Shown piece by piece: positions 1 through 8,588 of a stretch of DNA of 64,000 nucleotides. The notes beneath the pieces are model-generated. The model ran no database searches. It had not been told where the DNA came from and was given only the letters and a program-made list of their open reading frames with translations. Numbering within the stretch: position 1 is the first letter of the stretch; each line of letters begins with the position of its first letter. Source of the stretch: Haloprofundus halobius (GTDB taxonomy: Archaea; Halobacteriota; Halobacteria; Halobacteriales; Haloferacaceae); the NCBI RefSeq assembly GCF_020097835.1, contig NZ_CP083666.1, forward strand, positions 2,790,001 to 2,854,000, written 5' to 3'. A program made the translations under genes and the position numbers.

Positions 1-1665
1 GACGAGCAGGTGTTCGAGCGCTCGCCTCGTGGTCTCGGTGCGCTCGATAGCGAGCACTCCGTCGGTGAGTTCGCCCGCGGAAACGGCGTCGGCGAGGGCT
101 TCGAACTCGTCGACAGAGATGTCGTGCCAGAGGTAGGTGAACTTCGGGTGTAGCGGCGCGTCGTACTCGGTCGCCCACTCCAGCGCCTGCTCGGCGGTCG
201 GCGATTCGAGGTCGACGCGCGGCGAGTCGCGAAGCGCCTGGACGTCAGCGCCGGCGTGGTCGAGATCCTGCACCCACCACTCGGGCGTGTAGGAAGCGGG
301 CGCGAGCGGGTGGTTGTTCTCGACGAACTCGCCGTAGTTGACGAGGTACTCGCCGAGGTCGAGAATCTTCTCGACACCGTTTCTGAGTTCGAGCGCCTCC
401 TCGGGGTCGTCGATGCGCCGAACGTCGCCGTTCGCGAGGCGGACCGTCGGCCCTTCGATGGAGTCGACGGGGACGACGCCGCCGGCTTTGCCGGGACGTT
501 CGGTCTTGATTTGGGTCCCTGTCGCGACGAAGTCGTCGACGATGTGCATCGTCGCCGGGTGGACGCCCGCCGTCGCGAAGCCGTGGTTGCGCGCACGGCC
601 GTATCTGAGCCGGAACCCACCCTCTTCGGACGGGTGGCCGAACACGGGACGGCCCGCAATGAGGTCGCGCAGGAACTTGGTCGCGGGTTCGACGCGCGGC
701 GGGCCGTCGGGGGGGGTAGGATCGACGTCTCCGGTGTCGCTCTCCTCTTCGGCGGCTTCCTCGTCTGCGTCGGCCGCGTCCTCGCGTTCGGCGGCCTCCT
801 CGTTCTCCGTCTTCCCGTCGTCTTTGCCGATGGTGCCGTCGATGAGGTCCTGCAGCCACGGCCAGTCGACTTCGTCGAGTTGGCGGGTGTAGCGCTGAAT
901 CTTCGGCGCTTTCAGCGCGATCCCTTCGGCCATGACGAGACACATCCCGCCGCGGGCGGAGTTGGTGTCGACGCGGTCGAGGTCCCGGTAGCCCGACACC
1001 TCCTCGTCGCCGGTCGCCTCGCCGTCGAGCATGATGGGCATGTTGCGCGCGATGAAGCGCGTCTCCTTGTCCTTCGGCGAGTACTGCAGTCCCGTCTCCT
1101 TGTCGTAGAGGTCGACCTCCTCGACGTAGCGTTCGACCTCGTCGTCGCGGGCTTTGTACTCGTCGAGGCCGATGAGCGTCCGCGTGTAGTCGGCGACGAG
1201 CACGGAGAGCGCCTGCGCCGTCCCGCCCGCGGAGCGAATCGGGCCGGCGTAGTAGACGTTGACGAACTCGGTGCCGTCGTCGTTCGAGAGGATTTCGACG
1301 CGGTCGATGCCCTCGATCGGGGCGGCGACGACGCCCTCGGTGAGGAGGGCGACGGCGGTCCGGACCGCGCCTTCGACCGTTCCTTCTCGGGTGTCGTAGT
1401 CGCCGACGCGGCCCTCCGCGAAGTCCTCCGCGAGCGCGAGGGCGGCTTCCTCGCGGGACATCTGTCCCTCCAGCTCGCGGACGCGCTCGGCGACGCCCTC
1501 GATTTCGAGGATGTTCTCGACGCGGTCGGCCATGTCCTTGGCGACCGGAATCTCCACCTCGGTCCCGGGGTCTCTGCCCTGGTCGCGGGCGGCCTCGGCG
1601 ACCTCGAAAGCCTCGTCGAGTCGGTTCTCGATGCGCGCGAAGTAGCGCTCGTCGTCCGGTCTCAC
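1..1665 (-). CDS. polD2: DNA polymerase D large subunit (DP2), N-terminal part
   Basis: This is the 5' part of the catalytic large subunit of archaeal family-D replicative DNA polymerase, which runs off the left edge; about 555 residues are visible. The protein opens with RPDDERYFARIE and continues with the conserved blocks VYYAGPIRSAGGTAQALSVL and NMPIMLDGEATGDEEVSGYR found in archaeal DP2. A very acidic low-complexity linker occupies roughly residues 280-315, normal for haloarchaeal versions. The start is a GTG one base after the stop of the upstream PPC-domain gene, so the two are probably co-transcribed. The catalytic core and any intein would lie outside the window. The partner small subunit is encoded at 58.9-60.6 kb beside the origin. 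Confidence 0.95.
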   Translation of the reverse strand, partial: MRPDDERYFARIENRLDEAFEVAEAARDQGRDPGTEVEIPVAKDMADRVENILEIEGVAERVRELEGQMSREEAALALAEDFAEGRVGDYDTREGTVEGAVRTAVALLTEGVVAAPIEGIDRVEILSNDDGTEFVNVYYAGPIRSAGGTAQALSVLVADYTRTLIGLDEYKARDDEVERYVEEVDLYDKETGLQYSPKDKETRFIARNMPIMLDGEATGDEEVSGYRDLDRVDTNSARGGMCLVMAEGIALKAPKIQRYTRQLDEVDWPWLQDLIDGTIGKDDGKTENEEAAEREDAADADEEAAEEESDTGDVDPTPPDGPPRVEPATKFLRDLIAGRPVFGHPSEEGGFRLRYGRARNHGFATAGVHPATMHIVDDFVATGTQIKTERPGKAGGVVPVDSIEGPTVRLANGDVRRIDDPEEALELRNGVEKILDLGEYLVNYGEFVENNHPLAPASYTPEWWVQDLDHAGADVQALRDSPRVDLESPTAEQALEWATEYDAPLHPKFTYLWHDISVDEFEALADAVSAGELTDGVLAIERTETTRRALEHLLV

Positions 1666-1666
1666 G

Positions 1667-2086
1667 TTAGAGCCACAGGTCCAGGTCGGTCACGTCGTCG
1701 TGGTCGCGTTCGAGCGATTCGTCGAACGCGCGGAGGTACACCTCGCCGGCGAACACCGTCGCGGCGTTGAGGTGGCCCGCCAGCGCCTGTCCGCTGGGTC
1801 GCGAGAGGACGGCGTGGGTGTGCGCGAACGGTTCGCCGTCGAGCAGCGCGACGTTGCCGACGCAGGCGGCGACCTCCAGCGGTTCGTCGAACTGGACGGA
1901 GCGGTACTCTTTCTCCTCCTGGTCGTAGAACCAGACGTCGGCGTCCTGCACCGCGCCCATCGCGTTGAACCACGCCGAGTCGATTCCCTCGCGCTCGGCG
2001 AACTCCTCGATCTCCTCGCGCCAGTCCGCACCGGTTTCGAGTCGCGCCAGAAACTCCCGACTCGCGTTGACCTCCCGGTAGTTCAT
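1667..2086 (-). CDS. PPC (DUF296) domain protein
   Basis: A 139-residue protein matching the PPC/DUF296 fold, a small beta-rich domain found alone in prokaryotes and fused to AT-hooks in plant DNA-binding proteins. Diagnostic stretches are a glycine-rich AWFNAMGAV and a histidine-rich core FAHTHAVLSRPSGQALAGHL, whose histidines are usual metal ligands in the family. The start MNYREV was chosen because the upstream in-frame residues (MMVPCNEWS) are not family-like. It ends one base before the GTG of polD2. The biological role of single-domain archaeal PPC proteins is unsettled; DNA binding is an inference from family name only. Confidence 0.85.
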   Translation of the reverse strand: MNYREVNASREFLARLETGADWREEIEEFAEREGIDSAWFNAMGAVQDADVWFYDQEEKEYRSVQFDEPLEVAACVGNVALLDGEPFAHTHAVLSRPSGQALAGHLNAATVFAGEVYLRAFDESLERDHDDVTDLDLWL

Positions 2087-2307
2087 GGACCACTCGTTGC
2101 AGGGGACCATCAAAAAGTTCAGTGTTCACGAGGCGGACGACCCGGGCGAACGAGAACCGACGCGAACGAGAGACGAGAACGGGGAGAGGAAGAGAGCGGA
2201 CTGCGAGCGACTACCGAATCGAACGGAGCACCCGGGAGAGGGCGCCATATTTACGAGCGGGTAACAGTATGTTTTTTCACCTTCCTTCACAATTTTCCGG
2301 CCGTCAC

Positions 2308-4209
2308 ATGTCATCAAAACCCCGGTTCGAGCGACGTGCGTTCCTGAAGACGACGGGCGCGCTGCTGGGCGGTACGGCGCTGTCGACGGGCGTCGCCACC
2401 GCGGAGACCGAGACGCTGACGATCCTCTCGTACAACGACGTCCAGAACGCGGCCGCCGAGGACACGACGCTGCCGCGACTGGCGACGCTCGTCGAGCAGC
2501 GACGCGCGGCGGCCGACGGGCCGGTCGTCGTCCTCGGTGCGGGCGACCAGATCGGTCCGCACGCGCTGACGCCGGTGTCGGAGTGGCGCGCCCCCGTCGA
2601 GGTGCTCGCCGTAATCGACCCGGACGCCGACACCGTCGGCAACCACGAGTTCGACTACGGCGTCGACGGGTTCACCGAGGCCGCCGAGGCCTCCTCGTTC
2701 CCGTGGGTCGCGACGAATCTCGTCTACGAGGACAGCGAAGAGCCGATAGCGGGCGCTGAGCGATACGTCGTCGTCGAGCGCGGCGGCGTCCGCGTCGGCG
2801 TTCTCGGCACCATCTATCAGGGACTCGACGGCTCGGTTAGCGACGACCTCGGTGCGGCGGGACTGACCGTCCTCGATCCGGTCGAGACGGTCGACGAGTA
2901 CGAGAACCGACTCCGCGAGGAGGAGGACGTCGACGTCGTCGTCGTGCTCGACCACATCGGCGTCAGGGCCGCCGAGGAACTCGCCGAGTCGACCGACGTC
3001 GACGTCGTGCTCGCGGGCCACGACGAACAGGCGTACGAACCGAGCGTCGTCTCCGGAACGGTCGTCAGCGAGGCCGAGGCGAACGCGAACTACCTGAGCG
3101 AGATTCACCTCACGGTCGAAGACGGCGCGGTCACCGCCGCCGAGGGCGAACTGCTCGAAACCGCGGCGGTCGAGAAGAACGAGCGGGTTTCGGAGATAAT
3201 CAACGAGTACCGCGCGGAGGTCAACCTCGACGAGGTCATCGCCACCACCGAGACCGAACTCGACGCGAGTGCGAACCTGAACTACCACGAGGAGACGGCG
3301 ATAGGGAACCTCGTCACCGACGCGATGCGGGAGAAAGCCGGCGCCGACGTCGCCATCACGAACGCCGGGGGCATCCGCTCGGACGCCTCGTACGGGCCGG
3401 GCGAACTCACCGGCGGCGACGTGTTCAACGTGCTCCCGTTCGACAACACGCTCACGACGCTCGAACTCACGGGCGAGGACCTCGTCGAGACGCTCGCCAG
3501 CCAAGTCGTGACGCTGGAGAGCGAGACGGGTCAGCAGTACGGCGCGGAGGTCAGCCAGCAGGTCAGCGGCGTCCGCTTCGAGTGGGTCGGTCACGAGGGG
3601 AGCGAGCTCGTCCGCGACGTCTACGTCGGCGGCGAACCCGTCGACGCCGACGAGACGTACGCCGTCGCGGTCAACTCCTACATGGCGGGCGGCGGCAGCG
3701 GCTTCCCGCTTTCGGACAAGCCGGTGCTCGACGACACGGGCGAACTGCTCGCCACGACGACCATCGAGTATCTGGAGGAGCGCGGCACCGTCGCACCGAC
3801 CGTCGAGGGACGGATGCAGCGCGTCGACTCGACGTTCGGAAACGAACCCGAGATTCGGGTCGACGGTCGCGGCCGAACCGTCGTTCGCCTCGACAAACCC
3901 GACGACTTCGACGAGGTCGGCGACAGCGCCGACCTGTGGACGAAGACGGGCGAGGCGGTCGAACCCGAAACCGTCGTCGACGCCGGCGAGAGACTGGTCG
4001 TCCGCTTCGACGACGCGGCCGTCGCGGAGGCGGTCGACGACGATGGAGCGGTAGCTCTCGACCTCTACGTCGACTACGACTCCGACGAGTACGAGCGCGT
4101 CTACTTCGACTCCTCGCGGGCGAACGCCGACGTCACCGCGTCGGTGACCGAGCGCGGTCGCAGCAGCGAACGCGGCCGGAGCCAGCGACGGCTGACGCCG
4201 GCGCGATAA
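2308..4209 (+). CDS. Tat-exported 5'-nucleotidase / metallophosphoesterase
   Basis: A 633-residue exported phosphoesterase of the UshA/CpdB type, expected to release phosphate from nucleotides outside the membrane. Residues 1-35 form a twin-arginine signal (RRAFLKTTGALLGG). The N-terminal metallophosphoesterase domain shows GAGD, VGNHEFDYG and LAGHDE; the C-terminal nucleotidase domain shows AIGNLVTDAMR, NAGGIR, LPFDNTL and MAGGGSGFP. A carboxy extension of about 100 residues ends in an Arg/Ser-rich tail. The start was placed at the ATG directly before the Tat motif rather than further upstream. Two metal-site motifs deviate from the textbook ones (NDVQ for NDxH, GHDE for GHxH), so metal preference may differ. 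A TATA-like stretch lies near 2246-2257. Confidence 0.88.
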   Translation: MSSKPRFERRAFLKTTGALLGGTALSTGVATAETETLTILSYNDVQNAAAEDTTLPRLATLVEQRRAAADGPVVVLGAGDQIGPHALTPVSEWRAPVEVLAVIDPDADTVGNHEFDYGVDGFTEAAEASSFPWVATNLVYEDSEEPIAGAERYVVVERGGVRVGVLGTIYQGLDGSVSDDLGAAGLTVLDPVETVDEYENRLREEEDVDVVVVLDHIGVRAAEELAESTDVDVVLAGHDEQAYEPSVVSGTVVSEAEANANYLSEIHLTVEDGAVTAAEGELLETAAVEKNERVSEIINEYRAEVNLDEVIATTETELDASANLNYHEETAIGNLVTDAMREKAGADVAITNAGGIRSDASYGPGELTGGDVFNVLPFDNTLTTLELTGEDLVETLASQVVTLESETGQQYGAEVSQQVSGVRFEWVGHEGSELVRDVYVGGEPVDADETYAVAVNSYMAGGGSGFPLSDKPVLDDTGELLATTTIEYLEERGTVAPTVEGRMQRVDSTFGNEPEIRVDGRGRTVVRLDKPDDFDEVGDSADLWTKTGEAVEPETVVDAGERLVVRFDDAAVAEAVDDDGAVALDLYVDYDSDEYERVYFDSSRANADVTASVTERGRSSERGRSQRRLTPAR

Positions 4210-4316
4210 GCACTCGGCGAGGCGTCGGGGCATCGTTCCGCGAGGGGAGGAGAGACGGCCGCCGAGCTAGCGACGTGAGCGCACTCGAAAAGAAGCGGCG
4301 AGGCAGGAGGTGACGG

Positions 4317-4487
4317 TCAGCACCACTCGGCGAGTACCGGCGCCTCCGCCGTCCGCATCGAAAGCCACGCGTCGTCTCGCGTGATATCCGCGATGATGAG
4401 CTCCGAGCTGCGGGGGGAGGAAGAATCCACCGAGGCCATGACCTCGGCGTCCGGGGCATCGACGGCTGCCGTCGTTTCCGGCGTCAT
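4317..4487 (-). CDS. small haloarchaeal protein (DUF7556-like)
   Basis: A 56-residue acidic protein ending ITRDDAWLSMRTAEAPVLAEWC. I recognise this as one of the short conserved haloarchaeal proteins of unknown function (DUF7556-like pattern, central 'AWLSM'). The start is the ATG giving MTPETTAAVD; upstream in-frame sequence is arginine-rich and unlikely to be translated. It stands alone between the convergent nucleotidase gene and the divergent CBS operon. No enzymatic motif or membrane segment is visible. Confidence 0.65.
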   Translation of the reverse strand: MTPETTAAVDAPDAEVMASVDSSSPRSSELIIADITRDDAWLSMRTAEAPVLAEWC

Positions 4488-4748
4488 GTATGGGATGTCA
4501 TCGCATGGGGTATTAAACACACCGAAACGACAGGCCAGTTGTCCCGTTCCACGGGGGGAGTGTTTCCGGCGTCGGATGGCGCCGAGAGCCGCCCGAGACA
4601 CCGATTTGCCGGGATTGGTCGGTCTCGCCTAGAATAGAAAACGAGTTTACAGGAAGCGAAACGGTATTATTGGAGAACCGACCGGCCGGGAGCGAACGAC
4701 CACCACACCTTCGCAGAGTACAAGAGGTGCGAGAGAGTACGCGAGGCT

Positions 4749-5606
4749 ATGCAAGTCGCCGACGCCATGACGCCCCGCGAGGAGGTCGTGACGGTCGAAC
4801 TCCCAGGTACGCGGGACGACGTACTCGAATATCTCCAGGAGCGCGGTTTCTCCTCCGTTCCGGTCGTCAAACAGGCCGACGACGGCGAGGAGTATCGCGG
4901 TCTCGTCTCCCGTGACGACCTCATCGAACAGCCCGACGAGGACCAGCTCGCCATCCTAATGCGTGAGGTTCCCACGACGACGCCCGACGCCGACCTGACC
5001 GACGTCGCGCGACTGATGCTCCGCGAGGGTGCACGCCGCGTGCCCGTCGTCGAAGAGGGCGGCGCGACGACGCTCGTCGGCATCGTCACCGTCACCGACG
5101 TAGTCCACGCGATCGCCCGCGGCGACGCCGACGGCGAGACCGAAGTCGGCGACCTCGCGGCGACCGACATCAACACGACGTACGTGCAGACGCCGCTGAC
5201 CGTCGCCGAACGAGAGATCTACTACGCGAACGTCCCGTACGCGGTGACGCTCGACGAGGAGGGCAGCATGGCGGGGATCCTCACCGAAGTCGACATCATC
5301 GAGGAGGCCCGCGTCGTCGAGGGCGAGGACGACACCGGCGACTCGATGGCCAACCAGGACGACGAGTGGATGTGGGAAGGCATCAAAGCCATCGGCAAGC
5401 GCTACATCCCGACGCGCAACGTCGAGATCCCGGCCGAACCCACCGCCGAGTTCATGACCGAGGACCTGATCACGCTCTCGCGCCGCCGGACGGCCAAGGA
5501 GGCGGCCCAACAGATGATCACGAACGACATCGAGCAGATTCCGCTGGTCAGCGGCGACGAACTCGTCGGCATCGTCCGCGACGTCAACCTCCTGGAGGCG
5601 CTCTGA
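4749..5606 (+). CDS. four-CBS-domain protein
   Basis: A 285-residue protein made of four tandem CBS motifs (near residues 1-60, 70-120, 140-185 and 225-285), i.e. two Bateman modules. Repeated signatures include FSSVPVV, ARRVPVV, LVGIVTVTDVV and IEQIPLV...LVGIVRDVNLL. CBS pairs typically bind adenosyl ligands (AMP, ATP, SAM) and act as energy or metabolite sensors. It is the first gene of a tight operon: its TGA is one base before the glyS ATG. An AT-rich promoter-like stretch (TTATTGG) lies near 4665-4671. There is no attached effector domain, so it presumably regulates a partner; a link to glycyl-tRNA synthetase is only suggested by position. Confidence 0.9.
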   Translation: MQVADAMTPREEVVTVELPGTRDDVLEYLQERGFSSVPVVKQADDGEEYRGLVSRDDLIEQPDEDQLAILMREVPTTTPDADLTDVARLMLREGARRVPVVEEGGATTLVGIVTVTDVVHAIARGDADGETEVGDLAATDINTTYVQTPLTVAEREIYYANVPYAVTLDEEGSMAGILTEVDIIEEARVVEGEDDTGDSMANQDDEWMWEGIKAIGKRYIPTRNVEIPAEPTAEFMTEDLITLSRRRTAKEAAQQMITNDIEQIPLVSGDELVGIVRDVNLLEAL

Positions 5607-5607
5607 G

Positions 5608-7398
5608 ATGATCGACGCCGAAGCCATCACCGAACTGGCGAAGCGCCGTGGCTTCTTCTTTCTCTCCAGCGAGGCGTACGGCGGCGTCGCCGGCTTCTAC
5701 ACCTTCGGCCCGCAGGGTGCGGCGCTGAAGGCGAACGTCGAGTCCGCGTGGCGCGACCGCTTCACCGTCAAGGAGGGCAACCGCGAGATCGAAGCGCCGA
5801 CCATCATGCCCGAACCGGTCTTCGAGGCGTCGGGCCACCTCGACGGCTTCAACGACATGCTCGTCGAGTGCGCCGCCTGCGGCGAGAGCCACCGCGCCGA
5901 CCACCTCGTCGAGGACGTCACCGACATCGAGGACGCCGAGGCGCTGCCCAACTCTGAGGTCGCAGACCTCATCGCCGATCACGACATCCACTGTCCGAAC
6001 TGCGGCGAACCGCTTTCGGGCCAACCCGTCGAGAACTTCAACCTCATGTTCAGCACCGACATCGGCCCCGGCGGCGACCAACCCGGCTACCTCCGCCCGG
6101 AGACGGCGCAGGGCATCTTCGTCGAGTTCCCGCGGCTGAAGGAGTACGCGCGCAACCAACTGCCGTTCGGCGTCACGCAGATCGGCCGCGCCTACCGCAA
6201 CGAGATCAGCCCCCGAAAGGGCCTCGTCCGCGTTCGCGAGTTCACGCAAGCGGAGTTGGAGCAGTTCATCGACCCCGAGGAGGACGAACCGGACCTCGAC
6301 GCCGTCGCCGACGTGGAGGTCCGCCTCTACCCGGCGACCGAACAGCAGAAGGACGACGGCGGCTATCTGGAGACGACCATCGGCGAGGCCGTCGACGCGG
6401 GCGTCATCGCGAGCGACTGGGTCGCCTACTACCTCGGCATCTCCCAGGAGTGGTACGACCGCGTCGGCGTCGACATGGACCGATTCCGCTTCCGCCAGCA
6501 CCTCTCCGGCGAGCGCGCCCACTACGCCAGCGACTGCTGGGACGCCGAGGCCGAGTTAGGAGGCGACTGGGTCGAGATTGCGGGCTTCGCCTACCGCGGC
6601 GACTACGACCTCTCGAAGCACGGCGAGTACGGCGACGACGACTTCACCGTCTTCAAACAGTACGACGAACCGAAGACGGTCGAGCGTGCCGTCGTCGACC
6701 CCGACATGAGCACGCTCGGGCCGGAGTTCGGCGGTGCGGCCGCCGACATCGCCGACGCGCTCCGCGACCTCGGCGCGCGTAATCCCGACGCGTTCGGCGC
6801 CGACGAGGTGACCGTCGAGGCCGACGGCGAGGAGTACACCGTCTCGACCGACGTGGCGAACTTCCGCGTCGAGGAACAGACCGAATCCGGCGAGCACATC
6901 ACCCCGCACGTCGTCGAACCGTCGTTCGGCGTCGGTCGCACGGTGTACACCGTGCTCGAACACGCCTACCGCGAGGACGAGGTGGCGGGCGAGGAGCGCA
7001 CCTACCTCGCGCTCGAACCCGAAGTCGCGCCGACGTACGTCGGCGTCTTCCCGCTCGTCGGCAACGACGAGCGACTGACCCAGTTGGCTCGGGAACTCGT
7101 CCGCGACGTGCGCGAGGCGGGCCTCTCGGCCGAGTACGACGACTCCGGGAACATTGGCCGCCGCTACCGCCGCAAGGACGAGATCGGCACGCCGTTCTGC
7201 GTCACCGTCGACCGCGACGGCGTCGAGAGCGAGGGAGAGACGACCGTGACAGTGCGCGAGCGCGACACGACCGCCCAGATTCGCCTGCCGGTCGGCGCGC
7301 TCGTCGACGAACTGACCGCGATGCGCGAGGGCCGCAAGACGTTCGACGACCTACTCGACGCGTACGAGCGCGTCGACGCCGGCGCTGCGGAGGCGTGA
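5608..7398 (+). CDS. glyS: glycyl-tRNA synthetase
   Basis: A 596-residue class II synthetase of the alpha-2 (archaeal/eukaryotic) type that charges tRNA-Gly. It has the N-terminal helix TELAKRRGFFF, a four-cysteine zinc-binding insertion (CAACG near residue 90 and CPNCG near residue 130), class II motif 2 (GRAYRNEISPRKGLVRVREF), motif 3 near VVEPSFGVGRTVY, and a C-terminal anticodon-binding domain. Length and start match family members. It is the middle gene of a three-gene operon, one base after the CBS gene and overlapping the next gene by four bases (GTGA). Confidence 0.97.
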   Translation: MIDAEAITELAKRRGFFFLSSEAYGGVAGFYTFGPQGAALKANVESAWRDRFTVKEGNREIEAPTIMPEPVFEASGHLDGFNDMLVECAACGESHRADHLVEDVTDIEDAEALPNSEVADLIADHDIHCPNCGEPLSGQPVENFNLMFSTDIGPGGDQPGYLRPETAQGIFVEFPRLKEYARNQLPFGVTQIGRAYRNEISPRKGLVRVREFTQAELEQFIDPEEDEPDLDAVADVEVRLYPATEQQKDDGGYLETTIGEAVDAGVIASDWVAYYLGISQEWYDRVGVDMDRFRFRQHLSGERAHYASDCWDAEAELGGDWVEIAGFAYRGDYDLSKHGEYGDDDFTVFKQYDEPKTVERAVVDPDMSTLGPEFGGAAADIADALRDLGARNPDAFGADEVTVEADGEEYTVSTDVANFRVEEQTESGEHITPHVVEPSFGVGRTVYTVLEHAYREDEVAGEERTYLALEPEVAPTYVGVFPLVGNDERLTQLARELVRDVREAGLSAEYDDSGNIGRRYRRKDEIGTPFCVTVDRDGVESEGETTVTVRERDTTAQIRLPVGALVDELTAMREGRKTFDDLLDAYERVDAGAAEA

Positions 7399-7988
7399 GC
7401 GAACTCACGCGCCGCGGTGTCCACGCGAGCGGCACCGCCATCCCCGCGCTCTACCTCCTCGACGTCGTCACGTGGCAGCAGTTGGGGTACGTGCTGCTCG
7501 GCCTCTCGGCGCTGGTCTCGGTGCTCGAACTCGTCCGATTAGTCGCCGGCCTCGACTGGTGGGTGTACCGCAATCTGACCCGCGAGTACGAGCAGGAGAA
7601 CGTCGCGGGCTACGCGCTGTACATGTACAGCATGACCGCCGTCGCGTGGCTATTCCCGTGGTTCGTCGCGGTGCCGGGGATGTTGATGCTCACCGTCGGT
7701 GATCCGATTAGTGGGATTTTGGGCAGCAACGAGGCCGGGCGCGCGAAGGAACTCGGCGTGCTCGGCGTCATGTTCCTCGTCTGCTTCGCGCTGGCGGTGC
7801 CCTTTACCACCGGGGCGGCCGAGACCACCCGAGCCGTCGGCCTCGGTGCGGCCGCGGCGGGCGCGGCGGGTGCGACGTTCGCCGACGGCGTCAAGCCGGT
7901 CGTCGCGGGCTACGTCATCGACGACAACCTCTCGATTCCGCCGACGGCGTGCGTCGGTATCGCGGCGGTGCTGTGGCTCGTGGCGTAG
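7395..7988 (+). CDS. dolichol/polyprenol kinase family membrane protein
   Basis: A 197-residue polytopic membrane protein of the dolichol kinase / phytol kinase / CDP-diglyceride synthetase group, with about six hydrophobic segments. The signature VGDPISGILG near residue 100 and GATFADGVKP near residue 155 match the DPxSG and nucleotide-site motifs of CTP-dependent polyprenol kinases. The start is GTG inside the glyS stop (GTGA overlap), indicating translational coupling. In archaea such enzymes could phosphorylate polyprenols for glycosylation or isoprenoid salvage; the exact substrate cannot be read from sequence. Confidence 0.85.
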   Translation: MSELTRRGVHASGTAIPALYLLDVVTWQQLGYVLLGLSALVSVLELVRLVAGLDWWVYRNLTREYEQENVAGYALYMYSMTAVAWLFPWFVAVPGMLMLTVGDPISGILGSNEAGRAKELGVLGVMFLVCFALAVPFTTGAAETTRAVGLGAAAAGAAGATFADGVKPVVAGYVIDDNLSIPPTACVGIAAVLWLVA

Positions 7989-8044
7989 CCGGCGGCGGGC
8001 GCGCCCGCTCCGACGACTGCCTGGTTCGAGCTCCCGCGGCGCGG

Positions 8045-8299
8045 TTACGAGGTCGGCTCCGGGTTCGGCGAGCGGAACACCGCGACGAGCGCCCACATGA
8101 GACCGGCGAGCGCGGACCCCAGCGCCGAGAAACCCACTCCCGTACTGAAGAACGTCCCGCCGTAGACGAGTCCGATCAGCGCCGAGGGGACGCTCGTCCC
8201 GTACGGAACCTGTGCCATCCGGTCGCCGAGCAGCGGCGCGAGGACGACGAGCGAGAAGACGCTTTCGGTGACGAAGACGAACTCTTGCCACGGCATCAT
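8045..8299 (-). CDS. small membrane protein of unknown function
   Basis: An 84-residue protein with two or three hydrophobic segments (VFSLVVLAPLLG, ALIGLVYGGTFFSTGVG, ALAGLMWALVAVF), so a likely integral membrane protein. I do not recognise a named family. Two ATG codons are adjacent (8299 and 8296). The first overlaps by four bases (ATGA) the stop codon of a 14-codon upstream ORF, suggesting the gene is read by translational coupling. It is convergent with the polyprenol kinase gene. Confidence 0.6.
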   Translation of the reverse strand: MMPWQEFVFVTESVFSLVVLAPLLGDRMAQVPYGTSVPSALIGLVYGGTFFSTGVGFSALGSALAGLMWALVAVFRSPNPEPTS

Positions 8300-8340
8300 C
8301 CGACCACCTCCGAGCGTCGCATCCGGAAATACTGTGGCAT
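8296..8340 (-). CDS. candidate leaderless leader peptide MPQYFRMRRSEVVG
   Basis: A 14-codon ORF starts with ATG at 8340. A TATA-like ACTTATTGG lies on the same strand at about 8363-8371, centred 27 bases upstream, the spacing that puts transcription start on this ATG. Its TGA overlaps the first ATG of the 84-residue membrane-protein gene (ATGA). What is seen is the ORF, the spacing and the overlap; that it is translated or regulatory is inference. Confidence 0.4.
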   Translation of the reverse strand: MPQYFRMRRSEVVG

Positions 8341-8588
8341 GGTCCGAAGTAGTCGCGTCGAGCCAATAAGTTTGGTCCTGAAATTTCTAGAGTGAATAAA
8401 TGTGGGTTGGGCGTCCCGAACTGGACCCGGTTCGCCGGTCGCGTGCGTCGGCGTCGACGGGCATCGCCGTTGGAACCGGCGGCACAACACGGTCGCGTCG
8501 AACCGCCGCGGCGGGCGTTCGGAATCCGACCCGCGGGAGGCGGTGCGGGACGGTACTGACTTAGTGCCCGCGTTCAATTCTTCATGGT
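8300..8588. promoter_or_regulatory. divergent intergenic region
   Basis: This 289-base gap separates the minus-strand small membrane gene from the plus-strand antiporter regulator. It holds the minus-strand TATA-like box near 8363-8371, an AT-rich stretch (GAAATTTCTAG, AGTGAATAAATG) at about 8380-8402, and otherwise GC-rich sequence in which longer reading frames on both strands look non-biological (arginine/proline-rich). Confidence 0.4.

Noticed and set aside
2122-2307. 62-codon N-terminal extension of the nucleotidase
   Set aside because: Arg-rich non-halophilic residues; the Tat signal directly follows the internal ATG.
8296-8577. 93-codon minus-strand ORF upstream of the small membrane gene
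   Set aside because: Most of it lies upstream of the predicted TATA box; only the last 14 codons fit the transcript.
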